Assembly: GCF_029227915.1 (NCBI RefSeq)
Contig: NC_079879.1
Span: 9,300,001 to 9,364,000 of the forward strand
Origin: Hydractinia symbiolongicarpus
Lineage: Eukaryota > Cnidaria > Hydrozoa > Anthoathecata > Hydractiniidae
Reading direction: 5' to 3'
DNA: 64,000 bases
Both the position numbers and the translations under genes were made by a program. This document shows, in pieces, positions 22,536-34,454 of the stretch; positions within the stretch are counted from its first letter, which is position 1, and each line of letters opens with the position of its first letter. The notes beneath the pieces are model-generated. The model saw nothing but the letters and a program-made list of their open reading frames with translations. It ran no database searches and was not told where the DNA came from.

Positions 22536-22758
22536 TGATGTGAGATTGTTATCTATATATGTCTTGTTCAAAACACTGTGCTGCAATGCGTTGATTAAGA
22601 AATGTATTACGTTATGTTTGAAGTCGATACACAACATAATTCGGTGTAATAGAAAAAACAAGCAAAATTAAAGCATCAGGAGCTGTTCATCCAAGCGAAC
22701 GAGGTCAATTTAATCAATACAGAAATATATGTCACTTTCCTATCACTGATTCTTGTAA

Positions 22759-22771
22759 TGCCGATCACGGC
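22759..22771 (-). pseudogene. 13-bp remnant of a deleted tRNA-His
   Basis: The identical deletion in the next monomer, so the event happened once and was then duplicated. Confidence 0.8.
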
Positions 22772-22984
22772 TGATGTGAGATTGTTATCTATATATGTCT
22801 TGTTCAAAACACTGTGCTGCAATGCGTTGATTAAGAAATGTATTACGTTATGTTTGAAGTCGATAAATAACATAATTCGGTGTAATAGGGAAATCAAGCA
22901 AAATTAAAGCATCAGGAGCTGTTCATCCAAGCGAACGGGGTCAATTTAATCAATACAGAAATATATGTTCACTTTCCTATTCCT

Positions 22985-23019
22985 ACAACGCAATGTACTA
23001 ACCACTATACGATCACGGC
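22985..23019 (-). pseudogene. tRNA-His 5' half only
   Basis: Acceptor 5' strand, D arm and anticodon-stem 5' side remain; the anticodon loop 3' side, T arm and B box are gone. Third damaged unit in a row. Confidence 0.8.
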
Positions 23020-23241
23020 TATGTGAGATTGTTATCCATATATGTCTTGTAAAAACACTGTGCTGCAATGCGTTGATTAAGAAATGTATTACGTTATGTT
23101 TGAAGTTGATACACAACATAATTTGGTGTAATAGAGAAAACAAGCAAAATTAAAGCATCAGAAGCTGGTCATCCAAGCGAACGGGGTCAATTTAATCGAT
23201 ACAGAAATATATGTTCACTTTCCTATCACTGATTCTTGTAA

Positions 23242-23313
23242 TGTCGTGACCAGGATTCGAACCTGGGTTATTGCGGCCACAACGCAATGTACTAACCACT
23301 ATACGATCACGTC
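23242..23313 (-). tRNA. tRNA-His: tRNA-His (GUG), form A variant
   Basis: C2 to A and G71 to A give A2.A71. Confidence 0.8.
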
Positions 23314-23534
23314 CGATATAAGATTGTTAACCAAATATGTCTTGTTCAAAACACTCTGCTGCAATGCGATGATTAAGAAGTATATTTCGTTATGTTTGAA
23401 GTCGATACACAACATAATTCGGTTATTTAAAAAGAATAAACAAAATGAATGCATAGGCCTGTTTTCTCTATCGAACGGAAACAATTTAATCGATACAGAA
23501 GTACACGTTAACTTCCTATCACAGATTCTGCTAA

Positions 23535-23606
23535 TGAAATGACCAGGATGCGAACCTGGGTTATTGCGGCCACAACGCAATGTACTAACCACTATACGAT
23601 CACGGC
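23535..23606 (-). tRNA. tRNA-His-like (GUG), form B
   Basis: A58 to C. Confidence 0.62.
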
Positions 23607-23827
23607 TGATATAAGATTTTTAACCATATATGTCTTGTTCAAAACACTCTGCTGCAATGCGATGATTAAGAAGTATATTTCGTTATGTTTGAAGTCGCTA
23701 CACAACATTATTCGGTGATATAAAGAGAATAACAAAATGAATTCATAGGACTGTTTTCTTTAGCGAACGGAGATATTTTAATCGATACAGAAATATCTGT
23801 TCACTTTCCTATCCCTGATTCTTGTAA

Positions 23828-23899
23828 TGCCGTGACCAGGATTCGAATCTGGGTTATTGCAGCCACAACGCAAGGTACTAACCACTATATGATCACGGC
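23828..23899 (-). tRNA. tRNA-His: tRNA-His (GUG), form A variant
   Basis: G53 to A, C39 to T, A26 to C, G10 to A. Confidence 0.72.
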
Positions 23900-24120
23900 T
23901 GATATAAGATTGTTAACCATATATGTCTTGTTCAAAACACTCTGCTGCAATGCGATGATTAAGAAGTATATTTCGTTATGTTTGAAGTCGATACACAACA
24001 TAATTCGGTTATTTAAAAAGAAAAAACAAAATGAATGCATAGGACTGTTTTCTCTATCGAACAAAGTCAATTTATTCGATACACAAGTACACGTTAACTT
24101 CCTATCACAGATTCTTCCAA

Positions 24121-24192
24121 TGAGAAGACCAGGATTCGAACCAGGGTTATTGCGGCCACAACGCAATGTACTAACCACTATACGATCACGGT
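24121..24192 (-). tRNA. tRNA-His-like (GUG), form C with A1
   Basis: Only the form C changes and A1. Confidence 0.55.
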
Positions 24193-24415
24193 GATATGAG
24201 ATTGTTATCTGTATATGTCTTGTTCAAAGCACTGAGCTGCAATGCGTTCATTAAGAAATGTATTACGTTATTTTTGAAGTCGATACACAACATAATTCGG
24301 TGTAATAGAGAAAACAAGCAAAATTAAAGCATCAGGAGCTGTTCATCCAAGCGAACGGGGTCAATTTAATCGATACAGAAATTGATGTTCACTTTCCTAT
24401 CACTGATTCTTGTAA

Positions 24416-24487
24416 TGCCGTGACCAGGATTCGAACCTCGGTTATTGCGGCCACAACGCAATGTACTAACCACTATACGATCACGGC
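24416..24487 (-). tRNA. tRNA-His: tRNA-His (GUG), form A variant
   Basis: C50 to G. Confidence 0.82.
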
Positions 24488-24708
24488 TGATATAAGATTG
24501 TTAACCATATATGTCTTGTTCAAAACACTCTGCTGCAATGCGATGATTAAGAAGTATATTTCGTTATGTTTGAAGTCGATACACAACATAATTCGGTTAT
24601 TCAAAAACAATAAACAAAATGAATGCATAGGACTGTTTTCTCTATGGAACGGAGACAATTTAAACGATACAGAAGTACACGTTAACTTCCTATCACAGAT
24701 TCTTCTAA

Positions 24709-24780
24709 TGAAATGACAAGGACTCGAACCTGGGTTATTGCGGCCACAACGCAATGTACTAACCACTATATGATCACGGC
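24709..24780 (-). tRNA. tRNA-His-like (GUG), form B
   Basis: G64 to T and G10 to A. Confidence 0.62.
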
Positions 24781-25000
24781 CGCTATAAGATTGTTACCAT
24801 ATATGTCTTGTTCAAAACACTCTTCTGCAATGCGATGATTAAGAAGTATATTTCGTTATGTTTGAAGTCGATACACAACATAATTCGGTTATTTAAAAAG
24901 AAAAAACAAAATGAATGCATAGGACTGTTTTCTCTATCGAACGAAGTCAATTTAATCGATACACAAGTACACGTTAACTTCCTATCACAGATTCTTCCAA

Positions 25001-25072
25001 TGAGATGACCAGGATTCGAACCTGGGTTATTGCGGCCACAACGCAATGTACTAACCACTATACGATCACGGC
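25001..25072 (-). tRNA. tRNA-His-like (GUG), form B (C70)
   Basis: 3' strand TCATCTCA; rest as consensus. Confidence 0.65.
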
Positions 25073-25293
25073 TTATATAAGATTGTTAACCATATATGTC
25101 TTGTTCAAAACACTCTGCTGCAATGCGATGATTAAGTAGTATATTTCGTTATGTTTGAAGTCGATACACAAAATAACTGGGTTATTTAAAAAGAAAAAAC
25201 AAAATGAATGCATAGGACTGTTTTCTCTATCGAACGAAGTCAATTAAATCGATACAGAAGTACACGTTAACTTCCTATCACAGATTCTTCCAA

Positions 25294-25365
25294 TGAAATG
25301 ACCAGGATTCGAACCTGGGTTATTGCGGCCACAACGCAATGTACTAACCACTATACGATCACGGC
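25294..25365 (-). tRNA. tRNA-His-like (GUG), form B
   Basis: Only the form B changes. Confidence 0.7.
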
Positions 25366-25586
25366 TGATGTGAGATTGTTAACCATATATGTCTTGTTCA
25401 AAACACTCTGCTGCAATGCGATGATTAAGAAGTATATTTCGTTATGTTTGAAGTCGCTACACAACATTATTCGGTGATATAAAGAGAATAACAAAATGAA
25501 TTCATAGGACTGTTTTCTCTAGCGAACGGAGATATTTTAATCGATACAGAAATATCTGTTCACTTTCCTATCCCTGATTCTTGTAA

Positions 25587-25658
25587 TGCCGTGACCAGGA
25601 TTCGAACCTGGGTTATTGCAGCCACAACGCAAGGTACTAACCACTATATGATCACGGC
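25587..25658 (-). tRNA. tRNA-His: tRNA-His (GUG), form A variant
   Basis: C39 to T (G.U), A26 to C, G10 to A. Confidence 0.78.
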
Positions 25659-25879
25659 TGATATAAGATTGTTAACCATATATGTCTTGTTCAAAACACT
25701 CTGCTGCAATGCGATGATTAAGAAGGATATTTCGTTATGTTTGAAGTCGATACACAACATAATTCGGTTATTTAAAAAGAAAAAACAAAATGAATGCATA
25801 GGACTGTTTTCTCTATCGAACGAAGTCAATTTAATCGATACACAAGTACACGTTAACTTCCTATCACAGATTCTTCCAA

Positions 25880-25951
25880 TGAGAAGACCAGGATTCGAAC
25901 CAGGGTTATTGCGGCCACAACGCAATGTACTAACCACTATACGATCACGGT
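25880..25951 (-). tRNA. tRNA-His-like (GUG), form C with A1
   Basis: First form C copy of the 586-bp dimer series. Confidence 0.55.
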
Positions 25952-26172
25952 GATGTGAGATTGTTAACCATATTTGTCTTGTTTAAAACACTCTGCTGCA
26001 ATGCGATGAATAAGAAGTATATTTCGTTATGTTTGAAGTCGATACACAACATAATTCGGTGATATAAAGAAAATAAACAAAATGAATTCATAGGACTGTT
26101 TTCTCTAGCGAACGGAGATATTTTAATCGATACAGAAATATCTGTTCACTTTCCTATCCCTGATTCTTGTAA

Positions 26173-26244
26173 TGCCGTGACCAGGATTCGAACCTGGGTT
26201 ATTGCAGCCACAACGCAAGGTACTAACCACTATATAATCACGGC
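26173..26244 (-). tRNA. tRNA-His: tRNA-His (GUG), form A variant
   Basis: As 25587, with C9 to T. Confidence 0.78.
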
Positions 26245-26465
26245 TGATATAAGATTGTTAACCATATATGTCTTGTTCAAAACACTCTGCTGCAATGCGA
26301 TGATTAAGAAGTATATTTCGTTATGTTTGAAGTCGATACACAACATAATTCGGTTATTTAAAAAGAAAAAACAAAATGAATGCAAAGGACTGTTTTCTCT
26401 ATCGAACGAAGTCAATTTAATCGATACACAAGTACACGTTAACTTCCTATCACAGATTCTTCCAA

Positions 26466-26537
26466 TGAGAAGACCAGGATTCGAACCAGGGTTATTGCGG
26501 CCACAACGCAATGTACTAACCACTATACGATCACGGT
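26466..26537 (-). tRNA. tRNA-His-like (GUG), form C with A1
   Basis: Copy of 25880. Confidence 0.55.
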
Positions 26538-26758
26538 GATGTGAGATTGTTAACCATATTTGTCTTGTTTAAAACACTCTGCTGCAATGCGATGAATAAG
26601 AAGTATATTTCGTTATGTTTGAAGTCGATACACAACATAATTCGGTGATATAAAGAAAATAAACAAAATGAATTCATAGGACTGTTTTCTCTAGCGAACG
26701 GAGATATTTTAATCGATACAGAAATATCTGTTCACTTTCCTATCCCTGATTCTTGTAA

Positions 26759-26830
26759 TGCCGTGACCAGGATTCGAACCTGGGTTATTGCAGCCACAAC
26801 GCAAGGTACTAACCACTATATGATCACGGC
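26759..26830 (-). tRNA. tRNA-His: tRNA-His (GUG), form A variant
   Basis: Copy of 25587. Confidence 0.78.
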
Positions 26831-27051
26831 TGATATAAGATTGTTAACCATATATGTCTTGTTCAAAACACTCTGCTGCAATGCGATGATTAAGAAGTAT
26901 ATTTCGTTATGTTTGAAGTCGATACACAACATAATTCGGTTATTTAAAAAGAAAAAACAAAATGAATGCATATGACTGTTTTCTCTATCGAACGAAGTCA
27001 ATTTAATCGATACACAAGTACACGTTAACTTCCTATCACAGATTCTTCCAA

Positions 27052-27123
27052 TGAGAAGACCAGGATTCGAACCAGGGTTATTGCGGCCACAACTCAATGT
27101 ACTAACCACTATACGATCACGGT
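27052..27123 (-). tRNA. tRNA-His-like (GUG), form C with A1
   Basis: As 25880 with one anticodon-stem change (aactcaatg, C30 region), shared with 19002. Confidence 0.55.
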
Positions 27124-27346
27124 GATGTGAGATTGTTATCTGTATATGTCTTGTTCAAAGCACTGAGCTGCAATGCGTTCATTAAGAAATGTATTACGTT
27201 ATTTTTGAAGTCGATACACAACATAATTCGGTGTAATAGAGAAAACAAGCAAAATTAAAGCATCAGGAGCTGTTCATCCAAGCGAACGGGATCAATTTAA
27301 TCGATACAGAAATTCATGTTCACTTTCCTATCACTGATTCTTGTAA

Positions 27347-27418
27347 TGCCGTGACCAGGATTCGAACCTCGGTTATTGCGGCCACAACGCAATGTACTAA
27401 CCACTATACGATCACGGC
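27347..27418 (-). tRNA. tRNA-His: tRNA-His (GUG), form A variant
   Basis: C50 to G. Confidence 0.82.
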
Positions 27419-27640
27419 TGATATAGGATTGTTAACCATATATGTCTTGTTTTAAAACACTCTGCTGCAATGCGATGATTAAGAAGTATATTTCGTTATG
27501 TTTGAAGTCGATACACAACATAATTCGGTTATTCAAAAACAATAAACAAAATGAATGCATAGGACTGTTTTCTCTATGGAATGGAGACAATTTAAACGAT
27601 ACAGAAGTACACGTTAACTTCCTATCACAGATTCTTCTAA

Positions 27641-27712
27641 TGAAATGACCAGGACTCGAACCTGGGTTATTGCGGCCACAACGCAATGTACTAACCACTA
27701 TATGATCACGGC
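27641..27712 (-). tRNA. tRNA-His-like (GUG), form B
   Basis: A59 to G and G10 to A. Confidence 0.66.
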
Positions 27713-27933
27713 TGATATAAGATTGTTAACCATATATGTCTTGTTCAAAACACTCTTATGCAATGCGATGATTAAGAAGTATATTTCTTTATGTTTGAAG
27801 TCGATACACAACATAATTCGGTTATTTAAAAAGAAAAAACAAAATGAATGCAAAGGACTGTTTTCTCTATCGAACGAAGTCAATTTAATCGATACACAAG
27901 TACACGTTAACTTCCTATCACAGATTCTTCCAA

Positions 27934-28005
27934 TGAAATGACCAGGATTCGAACCAGGGTTATTGCGGCCACAACGCAATGTACTAACCACTATACGATC
28001 ACGGT
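27934..28005 (-). tRNA. tRNA-His-like (GUG), form B with A1
   Basis: Has the A51 to T of form C with a form B acceptor strand: a B/C recombinant. Confidence 0.58.
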
Positions 28006-28226
28006 GATGTGAGATTGTTAACCATATTTGTCTTGTTTAAAACACTCTGCTGCAATGCGATGAATAAGAAGTATATTTCGTTATGTTTGAAGTCGATACA
28101 CAACATAATTCGGTGATATAAAGAAAATAAACAAAATGAATTCATAGGACTGTTTTCTCTAGCGAACGGAGATATTTTAATCGATACAGAAATATCTGTT
28201 CACTTTCCTATCCCTGATTCTTGTAA

Positions 28227-28298
28227 TGCCGTGACCAGGATTCGAACCTGGGTTATTGCAGCCACAACGCAAGGTACTAACCACTATATGATCACGGC
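28227..28298 (-). tRNA. tRNA-His: tRNA-His (GUG), form A variant
   Basis: As 25587. Confidence 0.78.
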
Positions 28299-28519
28299 TG
28301 ATATAAGATTGTTAACCATATATGTCTTGTTCAAAACACTCTGCTGCAATGCGATGATTAAGAAGTATATTTCGTTATGTTTGAAGTCGATACACAACAT
28401 AATTCGGTTATTTAAAAAGAAAAAACAAAATGAATGCATAGGACTGTTTTCTCTATCGAACGAAGTCAATTTAATCGATACACAAGTACACGTTAACTTC
28501 CTATCACAGATTCTTCCAA

Positions 28520-28591
28520 TGAGAAGACCAGGATTCGAACCAGGGTTATTGCGGCCACAACTCAATGTACTAACCACTATACGATCACGGT
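28520..28591 (-). tRNA. tRNA-His-like (GUG), form C with A1
   Basis: Same as 27052, 1468 bp away. Confidence 0.55.
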
Positions 28592-28814
28592 GATGTGAGA
28601 TTGTTATCTGTATATGTCTTGTTCAAAGCACTGAGCTGCAATGCGTTCATTAAGAAATGTATTACGTTATTTTTGAAGTCGATACACAATATAATTCGGT
28701 GTAATAGAGAAAACAAGCAAAATTAAAGCATCAGGAGCTGTTCATCCAAGCGAACGGGATCAATTTAATCGATACAGAAATTCATGTTCACTTTCCTATC
28801 ACTGATTCTTGTAA

Positions 28815-28886
28815 TGCCGTGACCAGGATTCGAACCTCGGTTATTGCGGCCACAACGCAATGTACTAACCACTATACGATCACGGC
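28815..28886 (-). tRNA. tRNA-His: tRNA-His (GUG), form A variant
   Basis: C50 to G. Confidence 0.82.
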
Positions 28887-29108
28887 TGATATAGGATTGT
28901 TAACCATATATGTCTTGTTTTAAAACACTCTGCTGCAATGCGATGATTAAGAAGTATATTTCGTTATGTTTGAAGTCGATACACAACATAATTCGGTTAT
29001 TCAAAAACAATAAACAAAATGAATGCATAGGACTGTTTTCTCTATGGAATGGAGACAATTTAAACGATACAGAAGTACACGTTAACTTCCTATCACAGAT
29101 TCTTCTAA

Positions 29109-29180
29109 TGAAATGACCAGGACTCGAACCTGGGTTATTGCGGCCACAACGCAATGTACTAACCACTATATGATCACGGC
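29109..29180 (-). tRNA. tRNA-His-like (GUG), form B
   Basis: A59 to G and G10 to A. Confidence 0.66.
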
Positions 29181-29401
29181 TGATATAAGATTGTTAACCA
29201 TATATGTCTTGTTCAAAACACTCTTCTGCAATGCAATGATTAAGAAGTATATTTCGTTATGTTTGAAGTCTATACACAACATAATTCGGTTATTTAAAAA
29301 GAAAAAACAAAATGAATGCATAGGACTGTTTTCTCTATCAAACGAAGTCAATTTAATCGATACACAAGTACACGTTAACTTCCTATCACAGATTCTTCCA
29401 A

Positions 29402-29473
29402 TGAGAAGACCAGGATTCGAACCAGGGTTATTGCGGCCACAACGCAATGTACTAACCACTATACGATCACGGT
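29402..29473 (-). tRNA. tRNA-His-like (GUG), form C with A1
   Basis: Only the form C changes and A1. Confidence 0.55.
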
Positions 29474-29696
29474 GATGTGAGATTGTTATCTGTATATGTC
29501 TTGTTCAAAGCACTGAGCTGCAATGCGTTCATTAAGAAATGTATTACGTTATTTTTGAAGTCGATACACAACATAATTCGGTGTAATAGAGAAAACAAGC
29601 AAAATTAAAGCGTCAGGAGCTGTTCATCCAAGCGAACGGGGTCAATTTAATCGATACAGAAATTCATGTTCACTTTCCTATCCCTGATTCTTGTAA

Positions 29697-29768
29697 TGCC
29701 GTGACCAGGATTCGAACCTGGGTTATTGCGGCCACAACGCAATGTACTAACCACTATACGATCACGGT
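29697..29768 (-). tRNA. tRNA-His: tRNA-His (GUG), form A with A1
   Basis: A1 is the only change. Confidence 0.82.
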
Positions 29769-29989
29769 GATGTGAGATTGTTATCTGTATATGTCTTGTT
29801 CAAAGCACTGAGCTGCAATGCGTTGATTAAGAAATGTATTACGTTATGTTTGAAGTCGATACACAACATAATTCGGTTATATAAAGAAAATAAACAAAAT
29901 AAATGCATAGGACTGTTTTCTCTAGCGAACGGAGATATTTTAATCGATACAGAAATATCTGTTCACTTTCCTATCCCTGATTCTTGTAA

Positions 29990-30061
29990 TGCCGTGACCA
30001 GGATTCGACCCTGGGTTATTGCAGCCACAACGCAAGGTACTAACCACTATATGATCACGGC
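29990..30061 (-). tRNA. tRNA-His: tRNA-His (GUG), form A variant
   Basis: T54 to G in the B box, C39 to T, A26 to C, G10 to A. Confidence 0.7.
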
Positions 30062-30282
30062 TGATATAAGATTGTTAACCATATATGTCTTGTTCAAAAC
30101 ACTCTGCTGCAATGCGATGATTAAGAAGTATATTTCGTTATGTTTGAAGTCGATACACAACATAATTCGGTTATTCAAAAACAATAAACAAAATGAATGC
30201 ATAGGACCGTGTTCTCTATGGAACGGAGACAATTTAATCGATACAGAAGTACACGTTAACTTCCTATCACAGATTCTTCTAA

Positions 30283-30354
30283 TGAAATGACCAGGACTCG
30301 AACCTGGGTTATTGCGGCCACAACGCAATGTACTAACCACTATATGATCACGGC
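30283..30354 (-). tRNA. tRNA-His-like (GUG), form B
   Basis: A59 to G and G10 to A. Confidence 0.66.
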
Positions 30355-30575
30355 TGATATAAGATTGTTAACCATATATGTCTTGTTCAAAACACTCTTC
30401 TGCAATGCGATGATTAAGAAGTATATTTCGTTATGTTTGAAGTCGATACACAACATAATTCGGTTATTTAAAAAGAAAAAACAAAATGAATGCATAGGAC
30501 TGTTTTCTCTATCGAACGAAGTCAATTTAATCGATACACAAGTACACGTTAACTTCCTATCACAGATTCTTCCAA

Positions 30576-30647
30576 TGAGATGACCAGGATTCGAACCTGG
30601 GTTATTGCGGCCACAACGCAATGTACTAACCACTATACGATCACGGT
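30576..30647 (-). tRNA. tRNA-His-like (GUG), form B (C70) with A1
   Basis: 3' strand TCATCTCA; B box intact. Confidence 0.6.
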
Positions 30648-30870
30648 GATGTGAGATTGTTATCTGTATATGTCTTGTTCAAAGCACTGAGCTGCAATGC
30701 GTTGATTAAGAAATGTATTACGTTATGTTTGAAGTCGATACACAATATAATTCGGTGTAATAGAGAAAACAAGCAAAATTAAAGCATCAGGAGCTGCTCA
30801 TCCAAGCGAACGGGGTCAATTTAATCGATACATAAATATATGTTCACTTTCCTATCACTGATTCTTGTAA

Positions 30871-30942
30871 TGCCGTGACCAGGATTCGAACCTGGGTTAT
30901 GGCGGCCACAACGCAATGTACTAACCACTATACGATCACGGC
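30871..30942 (-). tRNA. tRNA-His: tRNA-His (GUG), form A variant
   Basis: A42 to C only (U28.C42). Confidence 0.85.
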
Positions 30943-31160
30943 TTATGTTAGATTGACTATACATGCCTTGTTCAAAACACTCTGCTGCAAGGCGATGATT
31001 AAGAAGTATATTAAATTATGTTTAAAGCCGATACACAACATAATTCGGTGATATAAAGAAAACAAAAAAATTAATTTATAGGACTGTTTTCTCTAGCGAA
31101 CGGAGATATTTTAATCGCTACAAAAATATATGTTCACTTTCCTATCACTGATTCTTGTAT

Positions 31161-31232
31161 CGCCGTGACCAGGATTCGAACCTGGGTTATTGCGGCCACA
31201 ACGCAATGTACTAACCACTATACGATCACGGT
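31161..31232 (-). tRNA. tRNA-His: tRNA-His (GUG), form A with A1, G73
   Basis: Discriminator A73 to G and G1 to A: both ends important for histidine identity are changed. Confidence 0.75.
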
Positions 31233-31455
31233 GATGTGAGATTGTTATCTGTATATGTCTTGTTCAAACCACTGAGCTGCAATGCGTCAATTAAGAAATG
31301 TATTACGTTATGTTTGAAGTCGATACACAACATAATTCGGTGTAATAGAGAAAACAAGCAAAATTAAAGCATCAGGAGCTGTTCATCCAAGCGAACGGGG
31401 TCAATTTAATCGATACAGAAATATATGTTCACTTTCCTATCACTGATTCTTGTAA

Positions 31456-31527
31456 TGCCGTGACCAGGATTCGAACCTGGGTTATTGCGGCCACAACGCA
31501 ATGTACTAACCACTATACGATCACGGC
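31456..31527 (-). tRNA. tRNA-His: tRNA-His (GUG), form A, consensus copy
   Basis: Matches the consensus at every base. Confidence 0.95.
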
Positions 31528-31748
31528 TGATATAAGATTGTTAACCATATATGTGTTGTTCAAAACACTCTGCTGCAATGCGATGATTAAGAAGTAAATT
31601 TCGATATGTTTGAAGACGATACGAAACATAATTCGGTTATTTAAAAAGAATAAACAAAATGAATGCATAGGACTGTTTTCTCTATGGAACGGAGACAATT
31701 TAATCGATACAGAAGTACACGTTAACTTCCTATCACAGATTCTTCTAA

Positions 31749-31820
31749 TGAAATGGCCAGGACTCGAACCTGGGTTATTGCGGCCACAACGCAACATACT
31801 AACCACTATACGATCACGGC
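31749..31820 (-). tRNA. tRNA-His-like (GUG), form B
   Basis: T66 to C, A26 to G, C25 to T. Confidence 0.62.
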
Positions 31821-32042
31821 TCATATGGGATTGTTAACCATATATGTCTTGTTCAAAACACTCTGCTGCAATGCGATGATTAAGAAGTATATTTCGTTAT
31901 GTTTGAAGTCGATACACAACATAATTCGGTTATTTAAAAAGAATAAACAAAATGAATTCATAGGACTGTTTTGTCTAGCGAACAGAGACATTTTAATCGA
32001 TACAGAAATATATGTTCACTTTGCTATCACAGATTCTTCCAA

Positions 32043-32114
32043 TGAAATGACCAGGATTCGAACCTGGGTTATTGCGGCCACAACGCAATGTACTAACCAT
32101 TATACGATCACGGC
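32043..32114 (-). tRNA. tRNA-His-like (GUG), form B
   Basis: One D-loop change (plus-strand ccattat). Confidence 0.68.
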
Positions 32115-32335
32115 TGATATAAGATTGTTAACCATATATGTCTTGTTCAAAACACTCTGCTGCAATGCGATGATTAAGAAATGTATTACGTTATGTTTGA
32201 AGTCGATACACAACATAATTCGGTTATTTAAAAAGAAAAAACAAAATGAATGCATCGGACTGTTTTCTCTATCGAACGAAGTCAATTTAATCGATACAGA
32301 AGTACACGGTAACTTCCTATCAGACAATCTTCCAA

Positions 32336-32407
32336 TGAAATGACCAGGATTCGAACCTGGGTTATTGCGGCCACAACGCAATGTACTAACCATTATACGA
32401 TCACGGC
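32336..32407 (-). tRNA. tRNA-His-like (GUG), form B
   Basis: Same D-loop change as 32043. Left breakpoint of the eight-mer repeat lies here. Confidence 0.68.
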
Positions 32408-32631
32408 TGATGTGAGATTGTTATCTATATATGTCTTGTTCAAAACACTGTGCTGCAATGCGTTGATTAAGAAATGTATTACGTTATGTTTGAAGTCGAT
32501 ACACAACATAATTCGGTGTAATAGAGAAAACAAGCAAAATTAAAGCATCAGGAGCTGCTCATCCAAGCGAACGGGGTCAATTTAATCGATACAGAAATAT
32601 ATGTTCACTTTCCTATCACTGATTCTTGTAA

Positions 32632-32703
32632 TGCCGTGACCAGGATTCGAACCTGGGTTATGGCGGCCACAACGCAATGTACTAACCACTATACGATCAC
32701 GTC
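32632..32703 (-). tRNA. tRNA-His: tRNA-His (GUG), form A variant
   Basis: C2 to A and A42 to C. Unit 1 of eight-mer copy 1. Confidence 0.8.
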
Positions 32704-32924
32704 CGATATAAGATTGTTAACCAAATATGTCTTGTTCAAAACACTCTGCTGCAATGCGATGATTAAGAAGTATATTTCGTTATGTTTGAAGTCGATACAC
32801 AACATAATTCGGTTATTTAAAAAGAATAAACAAAATGAATGCATAGGCCTGTTTTCTCTATCGAACGGAGACAATTTAATCGATACAGAAGTACACGTTA
32901 ACTTCCTATCACAGATTCTGCTAA

Positions 32925-32996
32925 TGAAATGACCAGGATGCGAACCTGGGTTATTGCGGCCACAACGCAATGTACTAACCACTATACGATCACGGC
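32925..32996 (-). tRNA. tRNA-His-like (GUG), form B
   Basis: A58 to C. Unit 2. Confidence 0.62.
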
Positions 32997-33217
32997 TGAT
33001 ATAAGATTGTTAACCATATATGTCTTGTTCAAAACACTCTGCTGCAATGCGATGATTAAGAAGTATATTTCGTTATGTTTGAAGTCGATACACAACATAA
33101 TTCAGTTATTTAAAAAGAAAAAACAAAATGAATGCATAGGAGGGTTTTCTCTATCGAACGAAGTCAATTTAATCGATACAGAAGTACACGTTAACTTGCT
33201 ATCACAGATTCTTCTAA

Positions 33218-33289
33218 TGAAATGACCAGGATTCGAGCCTCGGTTATTGCGGCCGCAACGCAATGTACTAACCACTATACGATCACGGC
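33218..33289 (-). tRNA. tRNA-His-like, form B, anticodon GCG
   Basis: T35 to C makes GCG (Arg). Also T54 to C and C50 to G. The other three eight-mer copies have GTG here, so the change is recent. Confidence 0.6.
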
Positions 33290-33511
33290 TGTTGTGAGAT
33301 TGTTATCTATATATGTCTTGTTCAAAACACTGTGCTGCAGTGCGTTGATTATGAAATGTATTATGTTTTGTTTGAAGTCGATGCACAACATAATTCGGTT
33401 AGATAAAGAAAATAAACAAAATAAATGCATAGGACTGTTTTCTCTAGCGAACGGAGACAACTTAATTGATACAGAAGTACATGTTCACTATCCTATCACT
33501 GACTCTTGTAA

Positions 33512-33583
33512 TGCCGTGACCAGGATTCGAACCTGGGTTATTGCGGCCACAACGCAATGTACTAACCACTATACGATCACGGC
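33512..33583 (-). tRNA. tRNA-His: tRNA-His (GUG), form A, consensus copy
   Basis: Matches the consensus at every base. Unit 4. Confidence 0.95.
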
Positions 33584-33805
33584 TGATATAAGATTGTTAA
33601 CCATATATGTCTTGTTCAAAACACTCTGCTGCAATGCTATGATTAAGAAGTATATTTTGTTATGTTTGAAGTCGATACACAACATAATTCGGTTATTTAA
33701 AAAGAAAAAACAAAATGAATGCATAGGACTGTTTTCTCTATCGAACGAAGTCAATTTAATCGACACATAAATATATGTTCACTTTCCTATCACTGATTCT
33801 TGTAA

Positions 33806-33877
33806 TGCCGTGACCAGGATTCGAACCTGGGTTATGGCGGCCACAACGCAATGTACTAACCACTATACGATCACGGC
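33806..33877 (-). tRNA. tRNA-His: tRNA-His (GUG), form A variant
   Basis: A42 to C. Unit 5. Confidence 0.85.
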
Positions 33878-34095
33878 TTATGTTAGATTGACTATACATG
33901 CCTTGTTCAAAACACTCTGCTGCAAGGCGATGATTAAGAAGTATATTAAGTTATGTTTGAAGCCGATACACAACATAATTCGGTGATATAAAGAAAACAA
34001 CAAAATTAATTTATAGGACTGTTTTCTCTAGCGAACAGAGATATTTTAATCGATACAAAAATATATGTTCACTTTCCTATCACTGATTCTTGTAT

Positions 34096-34167
34096 CGCCG
34101 TGACCAGGATTCGAACCTGGGTTATTGCGGCCACAACGCAATGTACTAACCACTATACGATCACGGT
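34096..34167 (-). tRNA. tRNA-His: tRNA-His (GUG), form A with A1, G73
   Basis: Unit 6; its upstream spacer lacks about 7 bp (acgttagtcg). Confidence 0.75.
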
Positions 34168-34382
34168 GATGTGAGATTGTTATCTGTATATGTCTTGTTC
34201 AAACCACTGAGCTGCAATGCGTTGATTAAGAAATGTATTACGTTAGTCGATACACAACATAATCCGGTGTAATAGAGAAAACAAGCAAAATTAAAGCATC
34301 AGGAGCTGTTCATCCAGGCGAACGGGGTCAATTTAATCGATACAGAAATATATGTTCACTTTCCTATCACTGATTCTTGTAA

Positions 34383-34454
34383 TGCCGTGACCAGGATTCG
34401 AACCTGGGTTATTGCGGCCACAACGCAATGTACTAACCACTATACGATCACGGC
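34383..34454 (-). tRNA. tRNA-His: tRNA-His (GUG), form A, consensus copy
   Basis: Matches the consensus at every base. Unit 7. Confidence 0.95.

Larger units (their letters stand above)
25587..27123. repeat. 586-bp higher-order repeat (A-C dimer)
   Basis: Dimers of a form A copy with C39 to T and A26 to C and a form C copy start at 25587, 26173 and 26759, spaced 586 bp. Related dimers lie at 23828 and 28227. Five-monomer blocks starting at 27052 and 28520 repeat with a 1468-bp shift, although the fourth unit differs (form B+A1 versus form C). Confidence 0.8.
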
